NCBI GenBank assembly: GCA_038025085.1
Contig: CM076139.1
Location: 24,135,307 to 24,199,306 of the forward strand
Length of the DNA: 64,000 bases
Source of the DNA: Tetragonia tetragonoides
Lineage: Eukaryota > Streptophyta > Magnoliopsida > Caryophyllales > Aizoaceae
Reading direction: 5' to 3'
Shown here: positions 1 to 12,445 of the stretch, in pieces
Layout of the letters: every line of letters starts with the position of its first letter
Numbering within the stretch: position 1 is the first letter of the stretch
The notes under the pieces: model-generated
The model's input: only the letters and a program-made list of their open reading frames with translations
What the model was told of the DNA's origin: nothing
Databases searched by the model: none
Made by a program: the position numbers and the translations under genes

Positions 1-493
1 TGATATGATTTAGTAAGATTGATCGACTTGTGAGATATATACACAAACACATCACTTATTATTTATATATTCTGACAACAGTTTATGGAATAGGAAAAAT
101 GTAATTTTCTCAAAATTACCTTATTATCATTGTTTTTACATAATGGGGTGAAATTGACTAGCTTTTTGCTAATTTCTCTTATTTTGTTTCATGTGAATGT
201 TGCAAGGATTTTGGAGCAGTTTGATGGACGTGTTTTGCATGGCATGGGATGGCTTTCTCGTAATAATACTAGTTTACTTAGGCGTCAGGTTATGTTTATA
301 TGTATTAATGACATTATATCGTTTAGCTTGGTTTCCGTCATGTAATTAATTTAAGCCGTGTATCTATTTGTCTTAAAATGGATACAACGGTAATGACTAC
401 GAATTGATGCAATGTTATAATAATTATGATCTTGGGATTAATTACTCTCGATTAGCACTAATTAATCGGGATTAAATTGCGGGTCGTTATAGT
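1..493. other. AT-rich stretch, no gene recognised
   Basis: No coding homology, repeat boundary or RNA gene is recognisable. A 71-codon open frame at 130-345 has no family resemblance and looks fortuitous. Confidence 0.5.
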
Positions 494-1771
494 TTATCTC
501 TTGAAAAATTGTGAGCAACTTGAGTCTATTTATGTGCATGATGAAACTAGTCATGGTGAATTAAGGTCTGAATGTGATAGACTTAGGATTCAACTGGAAA
601 GAGAACTTGAAAAGGCAAAGGACTTTAAAGGCAAGTTGGACAAAGTTTAGAAGGAACTCGTACATCTTAACAAATGGACTAGTTCATCTGAAGCTTCGAA
701 ATGGCTAAATGATCATCACACTAGATTTAAGAATGGCCTAGGAAGAAAAAGGGAAAAGGACGATTGGACACCCAAAACCGAATATGTTTTGCTAAGATAC
801 AACAGACTTTGCTGGCATTATGGACAAGGAGGTCACTATCGCTATGAATTCTAGGAAAGAACAATGTCTGCTGCTAAGAATAAACAACATGTGAAACAGG
901 TTTGGATGAGAAAGGACAGATTAAAGAATGATTCTGAGAAAGTGGAGCCCAAGCAAATTTGAGTTCCTAAAGCTAACAAGTTACTCTCATTGCAGGCCAA
1001 GGCGAAAAAGAGAAAGCCATGGTATGTGGACAGTGACTGCTCAAGACATATAATAGGAGAAAAATATGTATTCCTTTCACTAATGGACTATGAAGGTGGA
1101 AGTGTGACTTTTGGTGACGACCAAACAGGCGAAGTGGTTGGCATAGGTAATGTAGGTAAGTCACTATCACACTTCATTGATGAAGGCTACTTGGTTGATG
1201 GTTTGAAGCATAATTTGTTGAGTGTCTCGCACCTATGTGATAAAGGGAACTATGTCCTATTTACCACAAGTAGTTGCATAGTTGCGAGTAACAAAATAAA
1301 TAATGTTGTGCTAGAGGGAAAGCGACACAAAAATGTCTACAAGGTGGATATAAATAAGATTTACAATAACAAACATCTCTCGGCGTTCTTGAAACTGATG
1401 CCTTGTTGTGGCATAGACGCTTTGGGCATCTGAGCCTCAATACCTTGAACAAGCTAGCATCACAGAACCTTGTCATTGTACTGTACAAAATCAAGTTCAA
1501 AAGTGATGAGTTATGTGGTGCTTGCGCTAGAGGTAAACAGGTGAAGTCTACATTCAAATCAAAGAACATGGTAAATACCTCACAACCACTTGAACTACTA
1601 CATATGGATCTCTTTGGACCTATGAGAGTTCAAACTCGTGGAGGTAAACATTTTGTGTTTGTTATTGTTGATGAATACTCAATTTTACATGGACCCTGTT
1701 GCTTGTTACTAAAGATAAAACCAGGAAATCACTCGAGTATCACCCGAATGGCAAGATGGGATGACAAATAA
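494..1771 (+). pseudogene. Decayed Ty1/Copia gag-protease-integrase fragment
   Basis: The plus strand shows, in order, a charged coiled-coil gag tail (about 494-720), a degenerate zinc knuckle (CWHYGQGGHYRYEF, last Cys lost, about 810-855), a retropepsin segment (from about 1005), a GAG-pre-integrase segment (LWHRRFGHLS, from 1403) and the start of an integrase core (ELLHMDLFGPM, about 1590). This is the usual Copia order; the wording resembles SIRE-type elements, which I infer only. Decay is clear: an in-frame TAG near 647, further stops near 855 and 961, a frameshift near 1400 between protease and integrase frames, and the catalytic DSG changed to DSD (WYVDSDCSRH). No RT, RNase H or LTR is visible, and similarity stops near 1720-1770. 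Confidence 0.85.
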
Positions 1772-2358
1772 AAAAGACTCAAAACCCGAAGCCCGAATCA
1801 ACTCCCTTGTCCTCTCAGAAAAAGAGTCTAGCATAATGTCCCAGTGCAAAGTGGACCCATGAGCCTGGAAATATGTGCCAACTCCCTAACCAACAAACAG
1901 ACACAAAATTTCAATACCCCCATACATTACAATTTCAACCCAATAATTCTACACAGATGACCACCAATCCAATACAATCCCAATTTTTTCGTGTGCTAAA
2001 GCAGTAATAGTTCAAGTTTTCTTTAAAAAATAAACAAAACCCAGAAAGTCAGAAACATATCAGACGCAAGTTGCACAAGTGACTCAGCCTGTCAAACAAA
2101 GGCACGCTACGATCCCAAGTCTCAGCAGGATGCCAGTCCATATGCATATATGAGTCCTAGTACAAGTTCGCTCGGTCCATGTGGTGAGGAGGAGGTCTCC
2201 AAGATAAAGGAAACCCAGTACGTAAAAGGTCCCTGTTTTCCTCCTCCCCGGTCATAGGCCTCTTCCCTTTATCCTTGGGAGTCATTAACAATCACTTTCA
2301 AACTTTCTCTCTCTACAAGTGAAAATTTAAAGTGTCCAATTCGCAACATACAAGCACC
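1772..2358. other. Left flank of the Retand-like insertion, probable older element remnant
   Basis: This stretch precedes the 5' LTR of the inserted element and probably continues at 14035, beyond its 3' LTR, as one older Retand-like element (inference from the flanking TSD and from the related minisatellite at 14.57 kb). The only open frame of note is a short minus-strand one at 2157-2285. Confidence 0.4.
2157..2285 (-). CDS. Short antisense ORF, possible start of the older element's antisense ORF
   Basis: A 42-codon frame opens MTPKDKGKRPMTGEEE on the minus strand and ends at TAG (2157-2159). If the element at 2359-14034 is removed, it lies roughly 0.3 kb downstream of the minus-strand palindrome/TATA cluster at 14229-14320. 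It could therefore be the start of an antisense ORF like the one at 22.9-26.8 kb. It has no recognisable domain and is short, so this rests on position only. Confidence 0.25.
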   Translation of the reverse strand: MTPKDKGKRPMTGEEENRDLLRTGFPLSWRPPPHHMDRANLY

Positions 2359-3909
2359 TGCAGACGCCAAAAAAAATTCGTCAGATGTCCCCAAATGCCC
2401 GATGATGAAATGAGTCATTTATGTACCTGTGTGCTATTCTGCTTTGCTAAGTAGATGATATCTCAAGTCTTATGAAAGCTTCTTCCATTTCCACATAATT
2501 TAAAATCTCCTTTCAAGAGCTTTTCATTACTTTCTTCTGTGTCAAAATACGATTCCGCACCTAAGAGTTATGGTCAAACGAAGTTAAGGATCAAAACAGA
2601 TGTAGCCGAATACTAGAGACCGTGTTTCCAGCCCAATTTGGGAGTTCACTAGGTTGATTTAATTTGCGAGCCTTATGTTTCTAGATTTCTTATTCAAATG
2701 TTTTTTCAATGACATATCATGAGATCACACCACATTCCCAACAAAAGAGTTACAAGCCCAACATTGGTTTATGCTCTAAAACTGACATCTCCTTACTCTT
2801 TTTGATATATATTGAGATTCACAAAATATATGGGCCTGAAACTAAATTCATTTGAAACTAGACGCAATAATCTTTCTAACGCATCTTGAACCATCCAATT
2901 TGGAGCCCAAACGAGTGAGATATGGTCCGAGAAAGTTCCACCTAGCAGCTTCACAGCCGCCAACGGCTGTGGCGAGGGCCATCAGCGGCCCTCGCGAGCC
3001 AGCTGGCACCTACCTTTTTTCAGCATGATCTCTTCAATTTCGGCATTTTCTTCACCCGTCCAACCCTACTCCTTTCCCTATAAATACGACCCTCCTTCCT
3101 CAATTCAAATCACACCGTCTAGAATTGACGACCTCCATTCTCAGTTGAGTATTCCTGAGCTTCTCCCCTTTTCATCTACAAAATTATTCTATTTTCGCTT
3201 GAGTACTCCCGAGCTTCCCACTCTTTCTTTACTTTAGATATTGTTTTACTATTCAATTGTTGAATAGCCTATAGTTCAGGTACTAACTCCTGAGGGCTCA
3301 AATTAAATTAATTGCTTAGTTGTTTATGTTCTAGTAGTCAAAATGTAGATATCATTCAAATCATGCCTTTTATTGCTTCCTAAATATTGTCTTTCAATTC
3401 TGTAAATAAGCATGTCTAACTGTTGTAATGCTCAACTTGCCAATCGAATGCATGTCTAAATAAGGGCCAATAATAAATGTCGTGATGCTTGTGATGAACC
3501 AATTAATAGTCTAATCTAGGTTGTTAATCCGGTTTGTGTGGGAATCATGTCTTTAAATTATTAAGAAAACTTGAGTTAGTAGAGGCCCTCATAAAATGGG
3601 CGAATTGGGTGCCTAACACCTTCCCACCTCGTACCTTCGCCCCCGACCCTTTATTCTTGGGTACTCGTATGTTCTATATGAGCGGGAGTCTTTCTAAAAA
3701 CATGATTAGTTTATTTTTCACGCTAATGGTTGTCCCTTTGGTTTGTCCCTTCGGTAAAACGTCGGTAGCAGATTTGTGACCTGTTTCATGGTTTTTATTT
3801 AATTCAAGTCTTTTCAAAAGGTTTTCTAACTCGACGGCTTGAACTTATCAAAAGCCCCCAGCTTTTCTATCAGGACACACTCGGTGGCGAGAAATCCCGG
3901 GTCCTTACA
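2359..3909 (+). repeat. 5' LTR of the Retand-like element
   Basis: It starts tgcagacgcc (TG) and ends gtccttaca (CA). It aligns along its length with the 3' LTR at 12446-14034. U3 holds a GC-rich palindrome cluster (2954-3000) followed by a TATA box, tataaata, at 3079-3086. Confidence 0.9.
3079..3086 (+). promoter_or_regulatory. TATA box of the Retand-like 5' LTR
   Basis: tataaata lies about 80 bp after the GCCGC/GCGGC palindrome cluster. The same cluster-then-TATA layout recurs at 13036-13189 and, on the minus strand, at 31155-31325. Confidence 0.6.
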
Positions 3910-3910
3910 G

Positions 3911-3928
3911 TGGCGACTTCACTGGGGA
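3911..3928 (+). other. Primer binding site
   Basis: tggcgacttcactgggga begins one base after the 5' LTR. It is complementary to a tRNA 3' end of the ...TCGCCA type, probably tRNA-Arg (the tRNA is inferred). Confidence 0.75.
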
Positions 3929-5485
3929 CTTATTTAAGAGGGTGAGACTCGAAAGTCAAGTTTGCTTAATTGTTTAATAAGATGTTCCCTATATTGCATC
4001 ATTTGCATGTGCCTTTGGCACAACTTTTGACCCTTATCAACCCTGGAGAAAGTATGAACCGTAATTTGTATACAATCCGTATATCTAAAGGTATATACAG
4101 TTGTCCTATCATGCAAACCGGCACTTCCTCACCCATGACTCATCGGCTCTTGTTGGTGAAAAGAATTACAATTGATGTGTCGACCATTCGCCGGACGGAA
4201 ATTGTAATTTGTTGTGGTAACCTCACATGAGCCAAAAGCCTCTAGCTCACATTCGTGCATTCGCTTGCTTGTTGTGCATGTGTCGTTGTAATGCCCGTTT
4301 GATCGCATGTTTGCCTGTAACTACGTCGTTGTAATGCTTGCCTGAATGCATGAATGTCGTGACTATGTGCTAACATGTACTTACGTGCTAGGAGTCGTTT
4401 CTTTTATATTTAGGTAGTTTCTAGTGCCCAAAAATAGTGCGAGCATTCTATTCAATGAGCACTTGTTTCCCCGATGATATAATTTCATACATCGTCGAGG
4501 TTATGGACAAAAAAAAAAAAGCGAATTTCTAGTAAAAAAAAAATGCAAAAAAAGAAGTCAATCTTTTCTTTTTACTCCCCGTTCCCTTTCCTGTTTTCTT
4601 TTTTTATTCGGTTAAAAAAAAGAAACCGTGAGATACGAAAAAATTCGAGGGAAAAAAAAATGGTCGACTTTTATTCATTTTTTTTATTTACTTTCTCTTG
4701 AGTCAAAAAAAAAAAAAAGAGCCCAAAAAAAATAATGCAATCCCGTCAGTTCTTTTTATTTTTGTTCCTCGTCTATCGATTTCATTTATTTCTTTTTCAC
4801 TTGATATGAGGGGAAATAATCGGGCATTTAGGCTTGGGTTTTCATTTTCTTCTTTTCCATTTCTTTGCATTGCATTTCATTGTACAAATTAGACACTCCA
4901 TGCTAGGATTCATAATTAGTCGTTATAGTAGCATTGTCATCATTTTGCATCTGCATTTGTACAAAAGTCTAAGTCTTGCATTCATCAATGTCTTCATTTG
5001 TTCACTACGTCTCATACACTATAAGTCTAGACGAGTCGACCATAAGTCTTCTAGGGTCATTTTGCGTCCATTCATGTCAGACATGGTCAGTCCGTCATGC
5101 ATCTTGCATAATGTCGTCGTGACTCTATCGTCACATTGTCATCATCATACATTTGAGTTCATATAGACATCCTTAGGTTCATTCACCTTAGGGGCTATTG
5201 AGGGTATTCTAAAAATCATGAGTCTTTGTTTTCAAGTCCTTTCTTTGGCTACCTTCTAAGTTGAGACTTGTGTTCAGGATTAGGGGCTCGAGGAAGAATT
5301 ACGGTGACAAAGGTTGGGCTCGATCATTCAGCAGATTGGTTCGTGTACAAGCTACCTCCAAGACACCACCGCGTTCCAAAAGGCCATCACCCCATAATCC
5401 ATCACCACCACAAAACATACCACCACAAAGTTCACCACCACTCAATACATCCCTCACCTCACCAATCATACCTCCAAACTTCACC
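3929..5485 (+). other. Untranslated leader of the Retand-like element
   Basis: This is non-coding leader with many A and T homopolymers (4510-4750). Its 4.14-4.5 kb part is homologous, in inverse orientation, to 30.7-31.02 kb in the minus-strand element, which shows the two elements are the same family. No ORF here shows a domain. Confidence 0.6.
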
Positions 5486-6202
5486 ATGGCCAAGACCACT
5501 GACGAAAAGCTTGAGGAGATCATGAGCGAGCTAGGAAGAATGCGACTCGAGTTCGAAGATTATAAGAGAAAAAAAGAGGAGGAAGCAAAAGCCCTCTCTG
5601 ACTCCGACTCTAAGGAGGATGGACCCAACATCTTGCTATCTAAGATTGACTCTATGCTCAAAAACAGCGGCTTGTTTGTCAACTACGATGCTAATGTTGG
5701 TAAAGCCAATCCTAAAGTCAAGGGCAAGTTTTCAGCCATGTTCTCCATGCCCGAAGTTTCGACATTCACTGGAACTGATAATCCACAAGATCACCTCAAG
5801 GCCTTCACTACTGCCATGGGTTTGAGAGGAGTTGACAAAAATATCTACAGTCACTTGTTTCCACAGACTCTTGATGCCTCAACTCGTCGTTGGTTCTACA
5901 CCTTGAATTTGGAGAACTACCACACTTGGTCAGATTTCACTATAGTCTTCCTTGCACGCTACAAGGAAAATGTTGCTCCACCTATGACCCTTCGAGAGTT
6001 GGAGATCACCAAGCAAGAAAAAGATGAGGGATTCACGGCCTTCCTTCAGTGTTGGAGGCTAAAGATAGCCAAACTGGTCGAGCGACCTTCGCAAACTGAT
6101 CAAATTTGCCAATTCATAAGAATCTGCAACCTGCTTACAAGGAACACCTCATGTATCAAGCAATTGACTCCTACAACCGGCTCTATGATGTGGGTATCCT
6201 AA
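5486..6202 (+). pseudogene. Gag polyprotein of the Retand-like element, frameshifted
   Basis: The start chosen is the ATG at 5486 (ACCATGG context, MAKTTDEKLEEIMSELGRM); the open frame runs back to 5261 but upstream is proline-rich low complexity. A coiled coil (about residues 5-40) is followed by an acidic linker and a retrotransposon gag domain (FTGTDNPQDHLKAF, LDASTRRWFYTL, WSDFTIVFLARYKEN). Near 6118 the true frame shifts by one base: the next frame carries the expected continuation LQPAYKEHLMYQAIDSYN and IEDDLL, to about 6230. The annotated frame instead stops at 6202. No zinc knuckle or protease follows. Gag would form the virus-like particle; this copy is probably non-functional. Confidence 0.85.
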
Positions 6203-6230
6203 TTGAAGATGACCTTCTTAAGAATTCCAC

Positions 6231-6927
6231 TTAAGTTGTGAATAATGCGAGTATCTACAGGGGGTTGTCCTCCATATCCCTCTCAAACAGCCCGTGCTCG
6301 ACAAGTTAAAGAGAGTAGAAGTCTCCTAGTGTGCAAGTCTAGTCGAGTCCAGTCAAGTCTAATGATGTCTAATCTGTCTTTTCAATTCGTCCATAGAGTC
6401 TAGCTTACTTCTCGTGTAATGCTTTTCTTCTATTCAATAAAGATTGCATTTTGATTTCTATCATTGTTCTTCGTTCAATCTTATGACGAATTAAGTTGCC
6501 TATGACGAAATAACAAAGAAAAAATATTTAAAAAAAAAAAGATAAAAAAAAGAAGAGCCTTTATTGTGGAAAACATCAAACAGGAACTCCCTAATGATCA
6601 TTCCCATAAAGGACATACAGTTGAACCGTCCATGCCGAGGACAGGAGGCATTCATTTGGCACCTCACATCAATATCCTTTACTACCCTATACATCATTAC
6701 CACTTTCAACCCTTTGAGCCTTAAACACATAGCCTTTCATTTCTTAACCACATCATCCTTACCTGGGAAATGGTGTGTGCGACATGGGAATAGAAGCAAC
6801 CTTCTAGGCAAGGTGGACCGACCTACAAAAAGAGCCACTGAGAGAAATACGAAAAAAAAGAGAGAGAACTTGAAAGTTCAAGAGAAAAAATTCGAGAGCG
6901 ATCAAAGATCCAAAAGAGTGCAGCTAC
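6231..6927 (+). other. Non-coding remnant between gag and the nested solo LTR
   Basis: Interior of the Retand-like element with A-rich runs (6520-6560) and no recognisable pol domain. It continues after the solo LTR at 9712. Confidence 0.5.
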
Positions 6928-9711
6928 TGTAATACCCCGTATTATTATTCATTTTAGAATAATAATTACTAGCAAAGAAAATGCAATTTCGTATTTAATT
7001 AATTGATTGGGCTCATAAATGTTTAAAGTGCCTAATTAATATTGGGTTTTGGTTTTGGACTTAATTAAAATGTAAAATTGGGCCAAAACAAATATAAATA
7101 ATTGAGCTCCACAATTTTGGAAAGTGGCCAAAAATTATAAGGCTTTATTGGGCCTTATTTTCGGCCACCCTAGCCGAAAATTGGGTGAAAAATGCAAATT
7201 TTGTTTTAAAATTTTGTTTCCTAAATTCTTGGTTAGTGGAGTGATTTTAGGAGAGGTTTTAGGAAAGAATAAGTTGAGATAATGAAGGAGTGTATTTGGG
7301 TTCCTAAATACACTCAGCTTTCAAACTTAACTGACTCTTCACCAAATCAAAAAAAAATAACGCTTCTCTCTCCCTCACTCTCACGCACGCCGTCCAAGGA
7401 GAAAAGAAAGAGAAAATTCTTCACTCTTTCACAATTCATCGTTTGCTCAGTTTTAATCCTTTGATTTTCAAGTAAGTGTTCTAAAATTGTTTTTGATTCT
7501 TAAAAGCTTTTAGATTTGATTCAAGTATGAGTTTTTGTGAACCCTAGTTTTGTATTAGTAAACCCTAACTTATGTTTTGCCAAGGGTTTGCTAGATTCTA
7601 TTGTTTTTGCATGATAGGATCATGATTAGGGTTGGGTTTGTTGTTTTGTTGAATTGAATCAAAGTTTAAGTTCAAAAGGTTGGATCTTGTGATTTAATTA
7701 AATCTGAAAATTTATTAATTGTGTAGATTTAATTAGATTTGGAATTTGTTAAAATTGTTTAACAAAAAAAAAAAAAAAAAACAAATGACAAACACGGCCG
7801 CTGCTGGTGGTGGGCCGCGGTGGTGGTCGGCGGTGGTTGTGGTGTTGTTGATGATGGTGGTTGACTTATTTGACTTGTTGATTTGTTTTAGGGTTTTGGA
7901 AAGTTTCCTAATTTGGTTTATGTAAATTGTTTTTGGAAACTTTGAGCATGCATGAGTAACTAAAATTCCAGCAACTTAATTAATTTAATTAAGGGTGCTA
8001 AATCATTTTTAAAGTTTAATAAAGTGGTTTAGAAGTCAAGGTATTGACTAATTGTGTATTGTGGATTTGTTAGGGCCCGTTGACCGCACTTAAACGTAAG
8101 GAGCTTACGTTGTTTGATTGTTGGACTTGCCTTATTTTTTAAAGGTAATTCATGTCTAGATGAATTATATAATTTCTTTGTCATAGTTCATGTCTAGTGG
8201 AATTTGTATTCATGTTGTCTAGTATTGGATTGAGAATGATAATTCATATTTGGACTTGTGAGTACCTTGGAAAGAGGGATAATATTTATTTATTTCATTG
8301 TGATAATTCGTATAGAATTATATTAGTGAATGCATGTTATATGTTGGAAATTCACTTTGTGTAGCAATGTCTACTTGTTGATATTCATGTGAGGAGATGC
8401 ATGATTTATTGATTTATTGAACAAAAATTATGTTAATAATTGTTCAATTGGAATATAGCTTGTAATGCTATTTTGTATCATGTTGGTAAGCATGTGGATT
8501 CATGTTAGTAAGCATGTTACTTCAATAATTTGAATTGAACTTTGACTATTGGAACCTACTTAAAGGTATTGGAATAGGTGGTTTGAATATAGGCCTAGAT
8601 GCCATTGATGTAAAATGCCATCGGAAATTGTAACTATATTGTGTTACTTGAGTGCCAAGATTACGTGTATTACCTGTTATGTGATCACCATATTAAATTG
8701 AATCGAGAGTTAAGACTTCTTTGGTAATGGATCCACCGAAGGATGCGAATGGGAATTTGTCACTTGTTACGTTGAGTGGTTCCGTTGGTTATGGCCTCAA
8801 TGTATTGGAAATCTTGTATCCATACTGAGTAATTGGGCGAGTGGTTCTCCGGAACAGTTCTTCCTGTAGACTTTAGGGTCGAAGGAGGGTATGCATACTA
8901 AGGAACATTAGAAGTATTTCGAGAGTCATCTATACTCCGGGACGGTTGATCCCTCTTTTGCCAATGTGCACGGGACTAAGATCCTATTAAATCAACTGCG
9001 GTTGGTTTTGACAATTCATGCGATTCTCTTCTCTCTAATGAACTTGGCTAATGGATAATAACAAATTTTGGATTTATTATTTGGTGATTATGCGTGTCTT
9101 TTACTTGTAAAGCATGTTGTCTTTTATTTTCTTAAGCATGATCGTAAAATTTTAATTAAGCATGTTGGCTTACTTGGAGATTTAAATGGATTATGTGGTT
9201 ATGAATTACTCAGCGTAGCTGATTGGTTGTTTTTCTTTTTACTTGTGTTTGTTCTCCATTTCTCTTCAATGGTGGACCTATGATGAACCTATATAGAATT
9301 CGTCTATATGGGGGAGTAGACTGACAGGATTTGTAGCTCGAGGTGTGAGCTAGGAAAGACGATAAAAGAATATTGTATATCTTCTAAGAACCATTATTTT
9401 TATTGTTTAGTTTGGAACTTCTTTATCATTGGGATTTTGTATTGTAATGAGATTAATTCTCTTGCATGAGAATTAATAGTTTATTATTTCTATTTCATTT
9501 GGATTAATTGTTTTAAGTTTAGTTGGAAAAGATAATTATTATTTAATTATCTAGTACGTACGTTTGGGGATATAAACATTTGGTTTCTTTCTAGCCTTGT
9601 ATTTAATTTGAACATTAAATACGGCGGTGAAGCTTCGAATTTCTAGGGTTTTTTCGCTGTAACTCGTGATTTGAAATGGTTTTAAATTAGACGAAAATTC
9701 GGGGTGTTACA
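6928..9711 (+). mobile_element. Solo LTR of a Tekay-like Gypsy element
   Basis: It begins tgtaatacccc and ends ggggtgttaca (TG...CA, inverted terminal bases) and is collinear with the LTR at 15302-22283, apart from that copy's insertions. The latter is followed by a tRNA-Met PBS, which identifies both as LTRs. No PBS or interior flanks this copy. The adjacent 5-mers gctac and attac match at only 3 of 5 positions, so the TSD is eroded or the copy arose by recombination. It contains (A)18 and a GGT-rich tract near 7760-7860. ORFs at 7282 and 9068 are fortuitous. Confidence 0.85.
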
Positions 9712-11040
9712 ATTACACTTCAAGCACAACCAAACAGTGGCTTTACCTAAACATTTGTCCCTAAGCCACCTTGCCAATACCACAAACTTCTTTTTGATCT
9801 AGCATACTTTGGGGAGGAGAATGACATTAGGTTTATTTGAGCCTTTATCCTTTCTTTGACACCCTAACTCAACCTGACATTACAACCCTAAAGCCCTCCA
9901 AGAGGCACGACCATTCAATTGTGTAGTCCTGAACTATGTTGGCCTGATTCCACACACTGGACACGTAGGAAACCTCAAAGAGGTCCGGCTACGACAACCA
10001 CTTTGTCACATGATCATAAGAAGTTCTCCCATTCCACCGATCTCATCTAAGGCTAAAAAAAAAATGAGCCCGGTAGGTTGAAAACCCGAATGGGCGACCT
10101 AGGCAAAAGTTAGGGCAAAAAAAAAAAAACAAAATTCAATATCTTGAGGCAACTTAAATTTCTGAAGATTTGGCGCATTGCTTCTCATTTAAGCACTCTT
10201 TAGTCAGTCGTCTAGAGTCATATTCATCGCCTTTCTCGTAGGTTTGCACACAGACTTCCCAACTGGTCGGGGGCTTTTTCAGAATAAGTCGGTTCCTTGT
10301 CCACTACGTTCAAATTTGTCTATTTCGTCCCTATACCTTAAGTTAGGATATTTGTACTCCTGCATCAACACCCATAGCTCCTCGAGTAGGTCATAATCAT
10401 CAAGAACCACACATCAAACTGGGGGTTGATTCTCCCTTGATTGCACCTAGTCTTGTGCACTTGTCTCTTACTCTGTCAAGATGACCACAAGAATGAAATC
10501 CTTGATCACAAAACTTTTCCAATATGAAGACCCTCTTCAGACCCTATAGAAGAGTCGTGCATACTAGGCTAAGCCGCATGGAGTCGTGAGTCAATAGAGT
10601 CTGCATTCATCATATTTGCATAAGTACTAGAGTCGCCTTTAAAGGCATGCATGTGTACATGATTTCTCAGTATCTTGAATCTCTGCGTGTTTACATGTCA
10701 ATTCCCCATTGCCCCGTGCATATTACTAAGTCGTATTCTTGTACATCTTGTCATGGTCAGTCGGGCATGTCTATTGCATCTTTCCCCTATGTGCATATCT
10801 CCACTGCAGGTTTGAGTCTACCCGCTCTCCATTGAAACCAGCAAGCCCAGAACTCAGTATTTAACACACAATCAAGCTCGGAAGCAACCTTCCGATAACA
10901 ATCAAGAACGGGAGAAAACATCCGATAGTAATCAAGAGTGTAAGCGACCTTCCGACTACAACCAAGAATGGAAATAACCTTCCAACAACAATCAGGCGCG
11001 CAGGAACGGACCCTTGGCCTACAAATTCAAAATTATACAA
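9712..11040 (+). other. Non-coding interior of the Retand-like element
   Basis: It continues the element after the nested LTR. No gag, pol or antisense ORF domain is recognisable. Confidence 0.5.
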
Positions 11041-11149
11041 TCGGCCCAATTCACAGTACCGTCTACTATCGGGTAAGACTAACCCATTTGTTTTGCAGAT
11101 ATTCTCTGGCACTATTCATTTTATTCGAGGCTATTCATTTTTATCAAGG

Positions 11150-12060
11150 CTAATTTTTGGGGTCAGTCAATGACCACTTAATCTAGTGCGGCTAAGCTTC
11201 CCCATTTCTATCAAGGCTAATTCTTCGGGTCAGTCAATGATCGCTTAAACTGTTGGGGTTAGACTGTCCCATTTTTGTCAAGGCTAATTCTTCGGGTCAG
11301 TCAATGACCGCTTAAACTATTGTGGTTAAACTGTCCCCTTTTTCGTCAGTCAATGATCGCTTAAACTAGTGCGATTAAAAAGTCTCTTTAATGTCAAGGC
11401 TAATCACTCAGGTCAGTCAATGATCGCTTAAGCTAGTGCAATTAAATTGTCCCTTTTATGTCAAGGCTAATCACTCGGGTTAGTCAATGATCGCTTAAGC
11501 TAGTGCGGTTAAATTGTCCCTCTTTTGTCAAGGCTAATCATTCGGGTCAGTCAATGATTGCTTAAACTACTGCGGTTAAACTGTCCCATTTTTGACAAGG
11601 CTAATTTTTTGGGTCAGTCAATGATCGCTTACACTATTGTGGTTAAACTGTCCCATTTTTGTCAAGGCTAATTCTTTGGGTCAGTCAATGATCGCTTAAA
11701 CTGTTGCGGTTAAACTGTCCCCTTTTTTGTCAAGGCTAATTTTTCGGTTCAGTCAATGATCGTCTAAACTATTGCGGTTAAACTGTCCCCTTTTGGGTCA
11801 GTCAATGATCGCTTAAACTGTTGCGGTTAAACTATCCCTTTTTTGTCGGTCAATGATCGCTTAAACTGTTGCGGTTAAACTGTCCCCTTATTCATCAGTC
11901 AATGACCGCTTAAACTATTGCGGTTAAACTGTCCCCTTTTGTGTCAGTCAATGATTGCTTAAACTATTGCGGTTATACTGTCCTTTGTTTGTTTTTTTAA
12001 ATGTTTCAGTCATGGATTGCTTAAGCTATTGCATTTAAACTGTTCATATGTTTCCTAACC
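11150..12060 (+). repeat. Minisatellite in the Retand-like 3' untranslated region
   Basis: About 14 copies of a unit of roughly 45-67 bp are built on the core gtcagtcaatgatcgctta plus a ggttaaactgtccc block. Early units include a tcaaggctaattctt block that later, shorter units (after about 11790) lack. The array ends in a degenerate copy near 12008. A tandem array just before the 3' LTR is the hallmark reported for Retand. Confidence 0.9.
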
Positions 12061-12429
12061 ATTTATAGTCGTCATGTTGATTGCGCTATCTCGTCGACTT
12101 TTTCGTTTCTCGTGCAGGGACAGAATCACGGCATCCGTCGCGTGGTGTTTAGTCACTGTTTGCTAAGAATAAAGCATCCCATACTATACACTCTCAAAGT
12201 GTTACTTTCCATCTGCAGCAAATCACGCACAAAGCAGTGGTTGCGTTGTCTCGCTAACCTTCTCATTTTCTCTGAATAGAAAAATGAGATCTTAGCATCC
12301 ACCGAGCACATTTCAATCAAGGTTTGCCCTAATATGCATGCATACTGTATACTCTCACACACCAAGTGCACATCAGCATCCTGCATGTCGCCTTCGGAAT
12401 ACTTTGATCTTTGCTTTACTCAAGCTCGA
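12061..12429 (+). other. Spacer between minisatellite and polypurine tract
   Basis: Non-coding. Its first part (about 12070-12160) is collinear with 15190-15301 in the older related element. Confidence 0.5.
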
Positions 12430-12445
12430 TCAAAGTGGGGGCTTC
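12430..12445 (+). other. Polypurine tract
   Basis: tcaaagtgggggcttc abuts the 3' LTR start, as expected for plus-strand priming. Confidence 0.75.

Noticed and set aside
5268..5525. His/Pro-rich 85-codon frame overlapping gag
   Set aside because: It is an alternative frame of the proline-rich low-complexity stretch before the gag ATG.
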